A stretch of DNA of 64,000 bases from Micropterus salmoides. Taxonomy: Eukaryota; Chordata; Actinopteri; Centrarchiformes; Centrarchidae. The notes below the pieces were generated by a model. It was not told the DNA's origin and searched no databases. It worked only from the letters and a program-made list of their open reading frames with translations. Positions within the stretch are counted from its first letter, which is position 1; each line of letters begins with the position of its first letter. The position numbers and the translations under genes were made by a program. Shown here in pieces: positions 23,001 to 33,379 of this stretch. The stretch is taken from NCBI RefSeq assembly GCF_014851395.1, contig NW_024044681.1:4594933-4658932 (forward strand), written 5' to 3'.

Positions 23001-24819
23001 CTGCATGTCTGTCTGCATGTCTGTCTGTCTCTGTCTGTCTCTGTTTGCATGTCTGTCTGTCTCTGTCTGCATGTCTGTCTGTGTCTGTCTGCATGTCTGT
23101 CTGCATGTCTGTCTGCATGTCTGTCTGCATGTCTGTCTGTCTGCGTACCAGCAGGGTGGGGGTGGCGAAGGTCAGGCAGGGATTCTCCATTCCTCCGTAG
23201 GGGAAAGATGGAGGAAGGACCAGGATGTCGTACTGACCCCAGACATACGGTCCTGCCAGGTCCTCCGCCGTCTTCAACATGGTCTCCGTCTGATTCAAGG
23301 TCAGATAATATTCAGATTCCTGGGTTCTACGGTGAACTCATTTGGACTAAAGCAGACGGCTGTTCAATCAGACACAACTGTTGGAAAGATGCTGTCAAAT
23401 AAGAATGCTTCTACCAACAGGCGAGTTAACAGATTCAATTTACCAATGAACTAAATGAAAAGTGAGCGAACAGAAGAAAGTCTGGTGTCAGCCCCGCCCA
23501 CTTCAAACAGCACCAGTTCTCGTAGGTACACCTGCACACAGTCAGGGATTCTGCAGGCACATCGTCGGGTGTTTGATTAAACTATTAAACCAATCGGGTG
23601 CCGAGGATCCTAAAGTCAGTCTGTAGGTTCAAACAAACAGCTGTAGGAGGAAGGTGCTGAAGGTCAGAGTCAGACACCATGACAAACGGTGGTTATGCTG
23701 CATCAGCAGGGTCTCTCCAGGAGACGTTTCAAGACAGACCGGAGACGCAGAAACTTCCTGCAGCAGATGAAAGACACATCAAGCTGACTGCTCTTCAGTC
23801 TGAAGATGTCCAGCAGAGACATCAGAGCGGCAGGACACAGTGGGAGCCCGGCCCACCGCCAGGACACAGTGGGAGCCCGGCCCACCGCCAGGACACAGTG
23901 GGAGCCCGGCCCACCGCCAGGACACAGACATTTTATTCTGTTCACTCACTTTGCATTTTGTTTCTGATCCACACGATCGATTAACACGTTTGACTTCCCA
24001 CACCGACCTGAACTGTGACTCACCTCAGAGAACTCAAATGCTGCTTTATCCACAAACTCCTTTTCAGACCAGACTCTCGACCTCGGCCCGATCTCCCTGT
24101 CGACCAATCAGAGCACAGAAACACTGTTTACCTGCGGCAGGTGACATGATGACATCAGTGAACAGGTGAGACGGAGTACCTGCTCTCCAGAGCTCCAACC
24201 ACGATGGCTATCAGGTAAGAAGGCATGGGCACCTGAGAACAGAGTTCAGAGGTCAAAGTGTTGTTCACTGATCCATCTGATCACATGACACACTACATGT
24301 TGCTCGTCAGTCGTTTAGTTTTAAGCTGTTCGGCTTCATCAGGAGTTTATTAGCGGTTATATGGAGTCAGGTCAAAGGTCAAACCTCAGGAACTTATTGA
24401 TCATCATCATGCGTCAGTGTTTTAGTCACATGTAATCATTAAGGTCACAGTGAAAAATTATCCCGCCACTTCCTTCAGGTTACGTTTCAGAAACAGAAAG
24501 ATGATTGGGGAGTCGTGAGGAAAGGCCGTCACCCTGAGACGTCACAGCCGGACTTAAACTTCACGTCTGTGATCCCGCCGACGGATTCCAGACATCACGT
24601 AAATAAAGAGTAGAACAAGAGCGAACTGACCGGCTGTCTGAACCTGTAGACGATGCGGTTGTTGTCCTGAGGATGGACTTCCTGTCCGTCTCTCACTGCA
24701 CTCATCACAGCCACCAGGTCCTTAGGTACAGAAACCTGAGAGACAATACACAGGGCACACCTCAGGAGTGACATCAACAACAGGTAGGTAGGTAGGTAGG
24801 TAGGTAGGTAGTAGTGTGT

Positions 24820-24873
<54 letters not shown>

Positions 24874-27800
24874 CTGAGCGTAGTAGGTGTGTTTGACAGA
24901 CGGACTGTCCTGACAGGGAACCATACTCCTGCAGTGATTAGCCTGTAAGACAAGACCCAGGGAGAAAACAGTTCGTTCAGTATTTCACCTTTATGTCTGT
25001 GTCTCTGTCTTTCAGTCTCTCTGTCCGTCTCTGTGTTTGTCTCTGTGTGTGTCTGTGTCTCTGTGTCTGTCTGTCTGTGTCTCTGTCTGTCTGTGTGTCT
25101 GTCTGTCTGTCTGTGTGTGTCTCTGTGTGTCTGTCTGTGTGTCTGTCTGTCTGTGTCTCTGTGTGTCTGTCTGTCTGTGTCTGTCTGTGTGTCTGTCTGT
25201 GTCTCTGTCTGTGTGTCTGTCTGTCTGTCTGTGTGTGTCTGTGTGTGTCTCTGTGTGTCTGTCTGTCTGTGTCTGTGTGTGTCTCTGTGTGTCTGTCTGT
25301 GTGTGTCTGTGTGTGTCTGTCTGTGTCTGTGTGTGTCTCTGTGTCTGTGTGTCTCTGTGTGTCTCTCTGTGTTTGTCTCTGTGTGTGTCTCTGTCTGTCT
25401 GTGTCTGTCTGTCTCTCTATGTCTGTCTCTCTGTCACTCTATGTCTGTCTCTCTGTGTCTCTGTGTCTGTCTGTCTGTGTCTCTGTGTCTCTGTGTCTCT
25501 CTGTGTCTGTCTGTCTGTGTGTCTCTGTCTGTCATGTGATCTGTCCATTGTGTTTCTGACACACACATTAAGAACATCTGGGCCCCTATTCATAAAAAAA
25601 GCTAAGAGGAGCTCCTAGTGACCAAATCCTAAGAAATTCTTAGAAATGTGGGCGTTTACTCTTAAAATTAAAGAAAAAATCCTAGTAAAGAAAAAAAGTA
25701 ATTCAGAAAGCATCTTAACCCTTGAAAGAGTCAAAGTAGTTCGGAGCAGGGACGAGGACTTTTAAGAGAGGAGAAAATGGCAGAAAGAGGAAGAAGAAAC
25801 GTGTTGCAGACAGTGAGTTAATCAGACGCTGTAGGTCAGATGGTGCAGGGATCGTGTTTGTGACGGATCTTATTGGAGACGCGCAGGAATGAGAGGAATC
25901 ACTACATTACTGGGGAAGTGCAGCAGTGATGATTTGGGTCTGTCACCACCTTCTGTAAGCGGAGTGATCACACAAACGATCACAGCACTTTCAGCCTCTC
26001 GTTGTGTCGCAGTTCATTTCGTTTGCACTGGACATTCCCACCTCGCAGGCTTCCCTGGTGCGCACAAGCAGGGGGAATGAACCGTTAATAGTTTGTGCCG
26101 TACGCTCCCACGTCTGCTTCTCGCCCCGCGCTGTGAATAAAAAACAGGATCTATGTACACATATATAACGTGTGTGAGAGAGAACGGTAAACAGGAAATA
26201 TTACGCATGGCATTTCCGAAGTGAAGGCTTAGAAAAGAACCTTTACTTAAAATCACTCTTTTTTACCTTCTTGGACAACCAACCAATCACTGTCTTCAAA
26301 AGATTGTGTCATCCATAGCAACGGGGTCAACCCCGCCTCCTCACTAAGATGAAAGTTTTTGTCTTTTTTGCTCAGAGTTGCTCTCAGATCAGTCCCTGAT
26401 CGCTCTTAAACTAAGACTTCTCTGTAAAAGTTTTTAAGCTAAATTAAGAGTTCTCTGAGAGGATTCTTAGAATCTTTATGAATCCGGGCCCCGGTGATGA
26501 ATCCGGGCCCCGGTGATGAATCCGGGCCCCGGTCTCTTTATTTCCCTTTTAGTGTAAAAACATCAGGATCAAATCGTTTTCTCTTCACACGTCTTTAAAA
26601 ACATGAAGTCGACTGAAGACGTCTGGGGAGAAAAAGAGGAAACACTGAACGATTCGTTGGCGGTGAAGAAACTTTAAGTTGTGTTGAAACTCGGTGACAA
26701 CATTTAGTTTCCGCTTCAGTTTAACGGTTCCACCTGAACACGTTCCTCTTTATCCAACAATCTTTTTCTCATTTTATCTTTCAGGGTTTGGATTTTATTT
26801 AATCATTTCTCTGTTTTACTTTCTAGAAATTATTCATTATTAAAATCCAAGCTGGAGAATACAGAACGATGTCTGTCTCTGTCTCTCTGTGCGTCCGTCT
26901 CTCTGTCTCTGCGTCTCTCTCCGTCTCTGCGCGTCCGTCTCTCTCCGTCTGTCTCTCTCTGCGTGTCTCTCTCTCTCTGCATGTCTCTCTCTCTCTGCGT
27001 GTCTCTCTGTCTCTCTCTCTGCGTGTCTGTCTCTCTCTGTCTCTCTCTCTGCGTGTCTGTCTCTCTGCCTCTGCGTGTCTGTCTCTCTCCGTCTCTCTGT
27101 GTCTGTCTCTGTCTCTCTGCGTGTCTGCCTCTGCGTGTCTGTCTCTCTGTATCTGCGTGTCTCTCTGTCTGTCTCTCTGCGCGTCCGTCTCTCTGTGTCT
27201 GTCTCTGTCTCTCTGCGTGTCTGCCTCTGCGTGTCTCTCTCCGTCTCTCTCTCTGCGTGTCTCTCTCCGTCTCTCTGCCTCGGCGTGTCTCTCTCTCTGC
27301 CTCTGCGTGTCTGTCTCTGTCTCTCTGTCTCTCCGTCTGTCTGTCTCTGCGTGTCTCTCTCCGTCTGTCTGTCTCTGCGTGTCTCTCTCTCTGCGTGTCT
27401 CTCTCCGTCTCTCTGCGTGTCTCTCTCTCTGCCTCGGCGTGTCTGTCTCTGTCTCTCCGTCTGTCTGTATCTGCGTGTCTCTCTGTCCGTCTCTCTGCGC
27501 GTCCGTCTGTCTCTGCGTGTCTCTCTCCGTCTCTGCCTCGGCGTGTCTCTCTCTCTGCCTCGGCGTGTCTCTCTCTCTGCCTCGGCGTGTCTCTCCGTCT
27601 GTCTGTCTCTGCGTGTCTCTCTCCGTCTCTCTGCCTCTGCGTGTCTCTCTCCGTCTGTCTCTCTCTGCGTGTCTCTCTCCGTCTCTCTGCCTCTGCGTGT
27701 CTCTCTCTCTGCCTCGGCGTGTCTCTCTCTCTGCCTCTCCGTCTGTCTGTCTCTGCGTGTCTCTCTCCGTCTCTCTGCCTCTGCGTGTCTCTCTCCGTCT

Positions 27801-29405
27801 GTCTCTCTCTGCGTGTCTCTCTCCGTCTCTCTGCCTCGGCGTGTCTCTCTCTCTGCCTCTCCGTCTGTCTGTCTCTGCGTGTCTCTCTCCGTCTCTCTGC
27901 CTCGGCGTGTCTGTCTCTCTGCCTCGGCGTGTCTCTCTGTCTCTGTCTGCACTCACCTGACACTGGCTGAACAGGTACGGTTGTTTCTTCCCAGCAGTCT
28001 GTTCGGGTGAGAGCCACTGCAGAGCCGAGGCAGACGGAGACGTCTCATAGGTCACCTCCACGATCACGTGCTGACCTCTGATTGGTCCAGAACACAGACA
28101 CGTTGGTTACATTTTATTCTGAAAATACATTACATGAGGACAGAGAAGAAGAGGTCACCTGGAGAGGTCAAAGGGCAGCGTGATGTCCAGAGGCGTCCCC
28201 TTGAAGCTGTGTTTGGGGCCCATAGTAAAGCACGCCGTTTGTCCATTCGCTCTCACCGAGACGATCTTCAGGTCTCTGGTGTCCAAAGTCTGCAGCAGAT
28301 AAAACAACACTTTACTGATTACTGATGAACCTGCTGAGTCAGGGCTGATTATGGCTCACCTGTCCTAAACTAAAGTCCATGTCCATTCAGCTCAGAGACA
28401 TCTAAACTGTGTCACACCAAAGTCCATTTAAAAACATTGTAAAACTATTTTTATACTTTTTCTCAGATACGTCATTCAGATCGACATCAAGCTTTATTTT
28501 AACAGGAAAGTCCCACTGAGACCCGGTTCTTTTACAAGGGAGACCTGAATCCAAAGAAAGAAATTAGAAAAGGCCATGTGTCCGTTACAGTGTCTGATGT
28601 TCTGTTGCCGTTCATTCCAGGACGACAGTGAGACAGACTCCTCTACGGGTCCATACAGATCCTAAACCTAACGAGGAGCGAAGAACTCGGCTTCAAACTT
28701 TTAGAAGCGGAGGAACACTTTGTGACGCCAGCCTCAAACTGGATTATTAACTTCACTGGTGTAAACTGGATTATGCCGAATGACAGTACCATCTGTAGGA
28801 TTTTACAGTTTTGAACCACGACATTACATTTCATGTGTTTTGTTCTGGAGGCTTTAGTAAAAGTTGTTTGTTAAAGTGAAAGTCAGCTCTCCTGAGAATC
28901 TCCAGTTTACACCCTGTTCAGACAGAAGTACATGTCGCACATGACGAACTGAATGATAAAGGATTTGAAAATGATAAAAAAAAAACTTTGATTTATAAAC
29001 AACCACACGTTCGTTGCCGTTTCACCCGCTGCGGACTGTTTAACAGAGTTAACACACATTCAGACCACCGAGTTAGAACTCAGACCAGACTTCATGTAAT
29101 TATCGCAGGTTTTAAGCGCAGTTCAGTTTTAGCTAATGAGCACTTCACGGACCGTGAAACGGTGGGAATAATTAAACTCGGGCTGAATGAGCCGTTAGCT
29201 TTGAGGCTAACATGCAGCTGTACCGGGGCAGAGCACCGGGCTCCGTTAACGTTACCAGAGCAGAGAAACGGTCCTCCAGAGCCTCCACGGTCAGCTCCAC
29301 CTTGGCCCTGATCACGTGTCTGTCGAAGTCCACGTGCAGGGACAGGTTCAGGTGTTTGGTAGCACACCTGGTGAAGGAGGAGAAGGAGCATGGGTCTGAA
29401 GACAT
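20019..29405 (-). CDS. lta4h: Leukotriene A4 hydrolase / aminopeptidase, 18 of about 19 exons
   Basis: This cytosolic bifunctional zinc enzyme makes leukotriene B4 from LTA4 and also acts as an aminopeptidase (M1 family). Minus-strand exons: 29405-29256, 28289-28159, 28077-27957, 24942-24874, 24735-24631, 24232-24180, 24096-24024, 23289-23149, 21888-21865 (only 24 bp), 21775-21705, 21561-21450, 21338-21194, 21111-21008, 20761-20691, 20616-20562, 20480-20385, 20286-20204 and 20123-20019. All have GT-AG ends, phases join without a frameshift, and the sum is 569 codons plus two bases. Key sites: GGMENPCLTF (exon 8), zinc box HEISH in exon 10 with the third ligand in NEGHTVYLE (exon 11), and SSVPYEKGFALLY (exon 12) with the conserved tyrosine. 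The human enzyme is 611 residues. The remaining ~40-residue last exon is not visible and may lie in the gap at 15348 or beyond. Introns are rich in simple repeats and transposons. Confidence 0.96.
22000..22600 (-). mobile_element. Decayed Tc1-like transposon in lta4h intron
   Basis: TGACTCCAGCCTCAGTCCAC, GGTTCAGGTCAGGTGAGCT and the AT-rich ends (GTAATCATCAAGATTAAAAA-like and CACAAAATTCTAATTTTGTG) match, from memory, a widespread fish Tc1 family. Matching fragments of the transposase region are on the minus strand. It is internally deleted and has no usable reading frame. It lies between lta4h exons 9 and 8 and directly abuts the GTCT-rich repeat at its right end. Confidence 0.6.
22601..23142. 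repeat. GTCT-rich simple repeat starting at the lta4h exon 8 donor
   Basis: This is a 540-bp mixture of GTCT, CTCTGTCT and GCATGTCT words. Its right edge lies six bases from the end of lta4h exon 8 (23149). On the gene's strand it reads as GACA/GCAGACA, purine-rich. Open frames in it (up to 267 codons) are artefacts. Confidence 0.92.
23834..23932. repeat. 29-bp minisatellite, about three copies
   Basis: The unit contains CAGGACACAGTGGGAGC followed by CCGGCCCACCGC. It lies in the lta4h intron between exons 8 and 7, about 90 bp downstream of exon 7. Confidence 0.9.
24781..24870. repeat. GTAG and GT microsatellites at the lta4h exon 4 donor
   Basis: Seven GGTA repeats (24783-24810) are followed by a long GT run that ends at the donor of exon 4. 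On the gene's strand the donor itself starts the CA run (CAG|GTAACACACAC). Confidence 0.92.
24993..25540. repeat. GTCT/GTGTCT simple repeat upstream of lta4h exon 4
   Basis: About 550 bp of CTGT/GTGTCT words begin 50 bp before the exon 4 acceptor on the gene's strand. With the CA repeat at the donor, the 69-bp exon 4 is enclosed by repeats on both sides. Confidence 0.92.
25579..26515 (+). mobile_element. PIF/Harbinger element with transposase relic
   Basis: The ends are inverted: GGGCCCCTATTCATAAA at 25579 and the mirrored TTTATGAATCCGGGCCC near 26476-26492. Between them lies a decayed reading frame (about 25785-26080, +) containing GDDLGLSPPSVSGVITQTIT, typical of the HARBI1-type DDE transposase N-terminal region, interrupted by stops and frameshifts. 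The right terminus is triplicated as a 19-bp tandem repeat (AATCCGGGCCCCGGTGATG) at about 26480-26535. It lies in lta4h intron 3. Confidence 0.75.
26868..27950. repeat. CT-rich minisatellite starting at the lta4h exon 3 donor
   Basis: A 1.08-kb array is built of GTCTCTCTCCGTCTCT, GCCTCGGCGTGTCTCT and GCCTCTGCGTGTCT words. It ends a few bases from the exon 3 donor (exon end 27957). On the lta4h sense strand it is almost pure purine plus CACGC, a composition prone to R-loops or triplex DNA. Six long overlapping open frames (up to 414 codons) are artefacts. Confidence 0.95.
28290..29255. other. lta4h intron 1, no other gene seen
   Basis: Unique AT-rich intronic DNA carries repeat-like fragments (for example TTTATTTTAACAGGAAAGTC at about 28493). 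No array and no additional exon was recognised. The 5' end of the gene and presumed promoter lie just right of 29405, within a GC-richer stretch to about 29600. Confidence 0.5.
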
Positions 29406-29849
29406 CCTGATCTGTCCGGTAACAACGGAGACTGAACCGACGGGCTGACAGACCCCCGCTTATCTACCGGAACATGCGCTACACACATCCGAGTCCGCGC
29501 TTTTCAAAATAAGAGTCAGACCGTGTGACGTTTCTCAGGGGCTTGTAGGCATTTTCCAAGCGTGTGCTCCTGCGCATGCTCGAACTAATGAGTCCTCAGG
29601 TAAACTCCCACTGCAGCTTTACTGTATCAGCTGGAGTCTCTGAGCGGTCACATGATAACGTGTTTGTTTCAGAGGCTGAGCAGGGAGAGCTACATGCTAA
29701 CAGTTAGCGAGCTGGACTGACTATTATAATGAGGTGTTGTCACACTTTATTCTTCCTCTGTGGTGTCTGAATCATTATGTTGCAGTATTGCATATAATGA
29801 GGGTCACGTTACTACCCCACCAGAGCACTGCGCTCCCAGAATGCACCTG

Positions 29850-31490
29850 TGGTTCCTAGAGTCTCCAAAAGTAGACTAGGAGCCAGAGCGTTCAGCTATC
29901 AAGCTCCTCTCCTGTGGAACCAGGTTCCAGTTTGGGTTCAGGAGGCAGACACCATCTCCACATTTAAGACTTTCCTCTTTGATAAAGCTTATAGTTAGGG
30001 CTGGCTCAGGTGAGTCCTGAACCATCCCTTAGTTATGCTGCTATAGGCCTAGACTGCCGGGGGATTTCCCATGATGCACTGAGCTCCTCTCTCCTCTACT
30101 TTCTCTCCCTCTGTATGCAACCTCATCCCATTATTGCATGTTACTAACACAACTTCTCCCCCTTTCTGGTAGTCTTGTGCTTTCTCGTCCCTCTCCTCTC
30201 TCCTCCTATCACTTCCTGCAGGTGTTTCTGGCTCTGGAGCTGTGGAGTCTGGATCTGTGGTTGCGGGTCACCTGCTGCCCCCGTGTTCCTGCTCGACACC
30301 CTCTGCTGCAACGACTATTGTTACTAGTCAATTGTGCCCATTGATAAATTCATGGTCTTGAAACTCTTTCGTGGTGTAAAAGAAAGGAAGAGTCCAGGTC
30401 CCGATGGGATCGGGGTCGTGTTCTGAAGAACTGTGCTGTCCAGCTGGCAGACATCTTCTGCTTCATCTTCCAGTTGTCTTTACAGCTGCATAAGGTCCCT
30501 TGTCTTTGGAAGGACTCAGTAATTGTTCCTGAGACCCTCAGTGACTTCAGAGCAGTGACACTCACATCTCTTGTCATGAAAGCTTTTGAAAGGCTAGTGA
30601 AGGATGCGCTTTTGGACACTGTACAGGATAAGTTAGACCCTCTCCAGTTTGCCTACAGGTCGGGCAGAGGCGTGGATGACGCAACAGGGTCGCTTTTAAA
30701 CATGGTTTTTAAACATCTTGAGGGGGCCAAGTCCCTTGTCCATCTACTATTTATTGACTTCTCCTCCGCTTTTAACTGCATCCAGCCCCATGTTTTAGCA
30801 GACAGGTTGAAGAACACTCATAACATTGATACTGGACTGATCTGCTGGCTGATGGATTTTTTAACAGTGAGGTCACAACGGATGAGAGTGAACAGTGTTT
30901 TATCAGATGCCCTTTTCTCTTCTACTGGGTGCTCCCCCCTCTTTTATTTGTTTTATACACAAATAAATGCCAAAGCCATCATGAACAGCGCCACATTATT
31001 AAATTTGCGGATGAGTCGGTCATTGTGTCCCTCCTCAGCAGTGATGACCCCGAACACGGTCCTGTAGTGAAGGATTTTATTGATTGGTGTAAATCCTTTT
31101 TTAAATATTAATGTGGCAAAAACGAAAGAGATGTGCATCGACTTCAGTAGAAACCCCACTGTCATTTCCCCTGTTGTAATGGACAACCAGCCAGTTGAAC
31201 TAGTGCAGCAGTACAAATATCTTGGGACTGTGATCGACAGTAGACTTTGAGTACCAGGTTGATGCTGTGTGTAAAAAAGCACATCAACGCATGCACTTTC
31301 TTCGTAAGCTTCGCAGTTTTAACATCGACACTGTTTTTATGAAAATGTTTTATTGAATCAGTTCTCACTTTCTCTTTTATCTGCTGGCACGGGTCACTTT
31401 CCATTAAACAGAAACCTGACCTGCTCTTTATGAAAAGCGCTGTGAGATAACTGTTGTTGTGATTTGGCGCTATATAAATAAAATTTAACT
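29850..31490 (+). mobile_element. L2-like LINE remnant with reverse transcriptase
   Basis: The left part (29850-30340) carries words of a fish LINE 3' region (CCTCTTTGATAAAGCTTATA). A reverse transcriptase fragment follows at 30566-31250: KLDPLQFAYRSGRGVDDATG, LVHLLFIDFSSAFNCI, then in another frame IIKFADESVIVSLLS, and KYLGTVIDSRL near 31215-31247. RMHFLRKLRSFNIDTVFMK follows. It ends in GATTTGGCGCTATATAAATA (31463-31482), the typical tail. The FADE variant of the catalytic FADD box and frameshifts show it is dead. The left segment may be an older insertion split by this one. Confidence 0.8.
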
Positions 31491-31880
31491 GAGTTAGTTA
31501 CAGAGGTTGTGGAAAACCACAATACATATAAATTGAATGTTATGAAGCAAAGAGCAGTGGGTCAGTGCTAACCATGGTGCTAACGTTAGCTCCTTCCTGC
31601 TTCACTACAGGAGAAAAACAAGTCTCTTTGTACCCAAAGCAGAGATAAAGAAGTGATTCATTATAAAACTATAAACCTTTAAACGGAGCAGGAACCTGCA
31701 GTCTGAAAGAGTGAAGCCTTAAACCTGCGTTCTCTCTAACAGCCAGCAGGGGGCGACTCTTCCAGCCGTACACAAGTCTGACAGAGTCTCCTGCCAGCTG
31801 TTTTATTCCCTCTGAACTCTTCCCTAACGTAACGAGTTCATGGTCTCGGTCTTCTTCAGCACGCCGACATGTTCGTTCAG
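31491..31880. other. Intergenic, no gene seen
   Basis: Unremarkable DNA lies between the LINE tail and the hAT-like element. It includes CAGCAGGGGGCGACTC at about 31743, a CTCF-core-like word common in vertebrate genomes. Confidence 0.35.
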
Positions 31881-32848
31881 TGCAGTGGTTCTCAACCTTT
31901 TTTGGGCCAGCGCCCCCCTATCCATTATCCAGGTCCCTAACCGCCCCCCAACAAAAAGATCTTGGCTATTTGCCCTGAATTTTGTTGATTATTATTGTTA
32001 TTAAAAACATGACAAAATGATAATATGCTTGCGGCCAGCAGTGTGTAAAATAAGAACACTAATATTTGACCATAAAGGGCGGAGCAGTTAGTCTGATGGC
32101 GTTTAGAGGCTGTTGAAACTTCAGGGGCGACCACGTAACAGGCAATTTCTCTCTCCTTATTTATTTATTCATCTCCGCCGGTAACCTTAGTTAGTTAGCG
32201 CGGCTACCAGAGACCCTGTGAAGCTCAGATTAGGCTGTAACGAACCCCGCAAAGATCTGCAGCTGCTCCCGAACAGAGCAAGGCGGCAGCTTTTAACGTT
32301 ACTTCTTTTTAAATCGACACTCTACATGTCACGTCACCACTTGGGCACAAACTTCATTACTGTCATTACATCAGCTGCTGGACGCTGCGAAATATAATCC
32401 GTGAAAGTGTAAACACGGCGACAGAAGGGCAGAAGTTAACGCTTTTAAGAGAAAGACATTTTTCCACAGTAATAATAAAGACAGCTTTCCAGAGTTCACA
32501 CAGTAAACGCCATCTGGCTGAAATTTTACAGATGATCGCTACTCTGACTTCCCGTTCCCCTGAAGGCAGCACGGAGCTGCACCACAAGAGGCTGACGGAA
32601 ACCCTGCAGAGCGCTTAGGATTCACGCCGTCCAGTCGCAGTGGAGGAAACTTGCATGTTTTAGCATGTTTTAATGTTGCACACACAGTTTTTTGCAAGTA
32701 GTTGAAAGTTTCCACTCGTATTTTTGTGGATCTTAACTCGCCTTACAACTTTCAGCTCAACAAACGCAGCTCCGCGCCCCCCTTTCTCAAAATGTAGCTT
32801 CCAGCGCCCCCCGTCATCTCGTGGACGCCCCCGTTGAGAAACACTTGT
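31881..32848. mobile_element. Non-autonomous hAT-like element
   Basis: The left end CAGTGGTTCTCAACC and the right end GTTGAGAAACACTTG are inverted near-copies. Subterminal words GCGCCCCCCTATCC and GCGCCCCCCGTCATC are also mirrored. This terminal pattern is characteristic of hAT elements of the Charlie type. There is no transposase, and the expected 8-bp target duplication is not clear. Confidence 0.65.
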
Positions 32849-33379
32849 TTAGCACATTTCTGTGAAACTGACTTCACCTCAGGAGGTTCTGAAGCTCAGG
32901 TCAACAAACAGGAAACAGCTGAGAAGAAAAAACCTTTATTGCATCATCGTCTCTGCTTCTTCACATTGATAAGGAATGACGAGGCCTTCAGGATCGGCTC
33001 TGTGGAATCGCCAGCTAACTGGCCCCTGTCATAAACCCCGCCCCCTGCTCACAGGTACACGGTCACCTGTATTAAGCCCCGCCCCTCATCTTCGTTGACA
33101 TCCCGTCACATGATTCTGAGTTAAAACATGCGGATTAAAAGAAAAAACAGATCTAACAAACAGCTGCAGAAGAACAGAAGAAGAGGATGATGGGAAATCA
33201 AAGTGAGCTCAGAGTCCATGACATCACTTCCTCCTACAGACAGACACATTTATAATTTAAAAAAAACAAAAACAGTCCTGTGAAACTCTCCTCCTCCTCC
33301 TCTTCCTCCTCATCAGTTTGTACACGGTGACATCAGTCGGTGACATCAGTCTGCTGCTTCCTGTTTCCTGTCAGGTGGT

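Noticed and set aside
22555..23298. 247-codon frame joining lta4h exon 8 to a QTDMQTE repeat
   Set aside because: It reads past a good GTACGC donor into the simple repeat; exon 8 ends at 23149.
26823..28067. Arginine/glutamate-rich 414-codon frame that ends in real lta4h exon 3
   Set aside because: Only the first ~40 codons are exon 3. The rest is read-through of the donor into the intronic CT repeat.
30474..31111. Host reverse transcriptase-like gene
   Set aside because: Frameshifts, an altered catalytic box and a LINE tail show it is a dead L2-like element.
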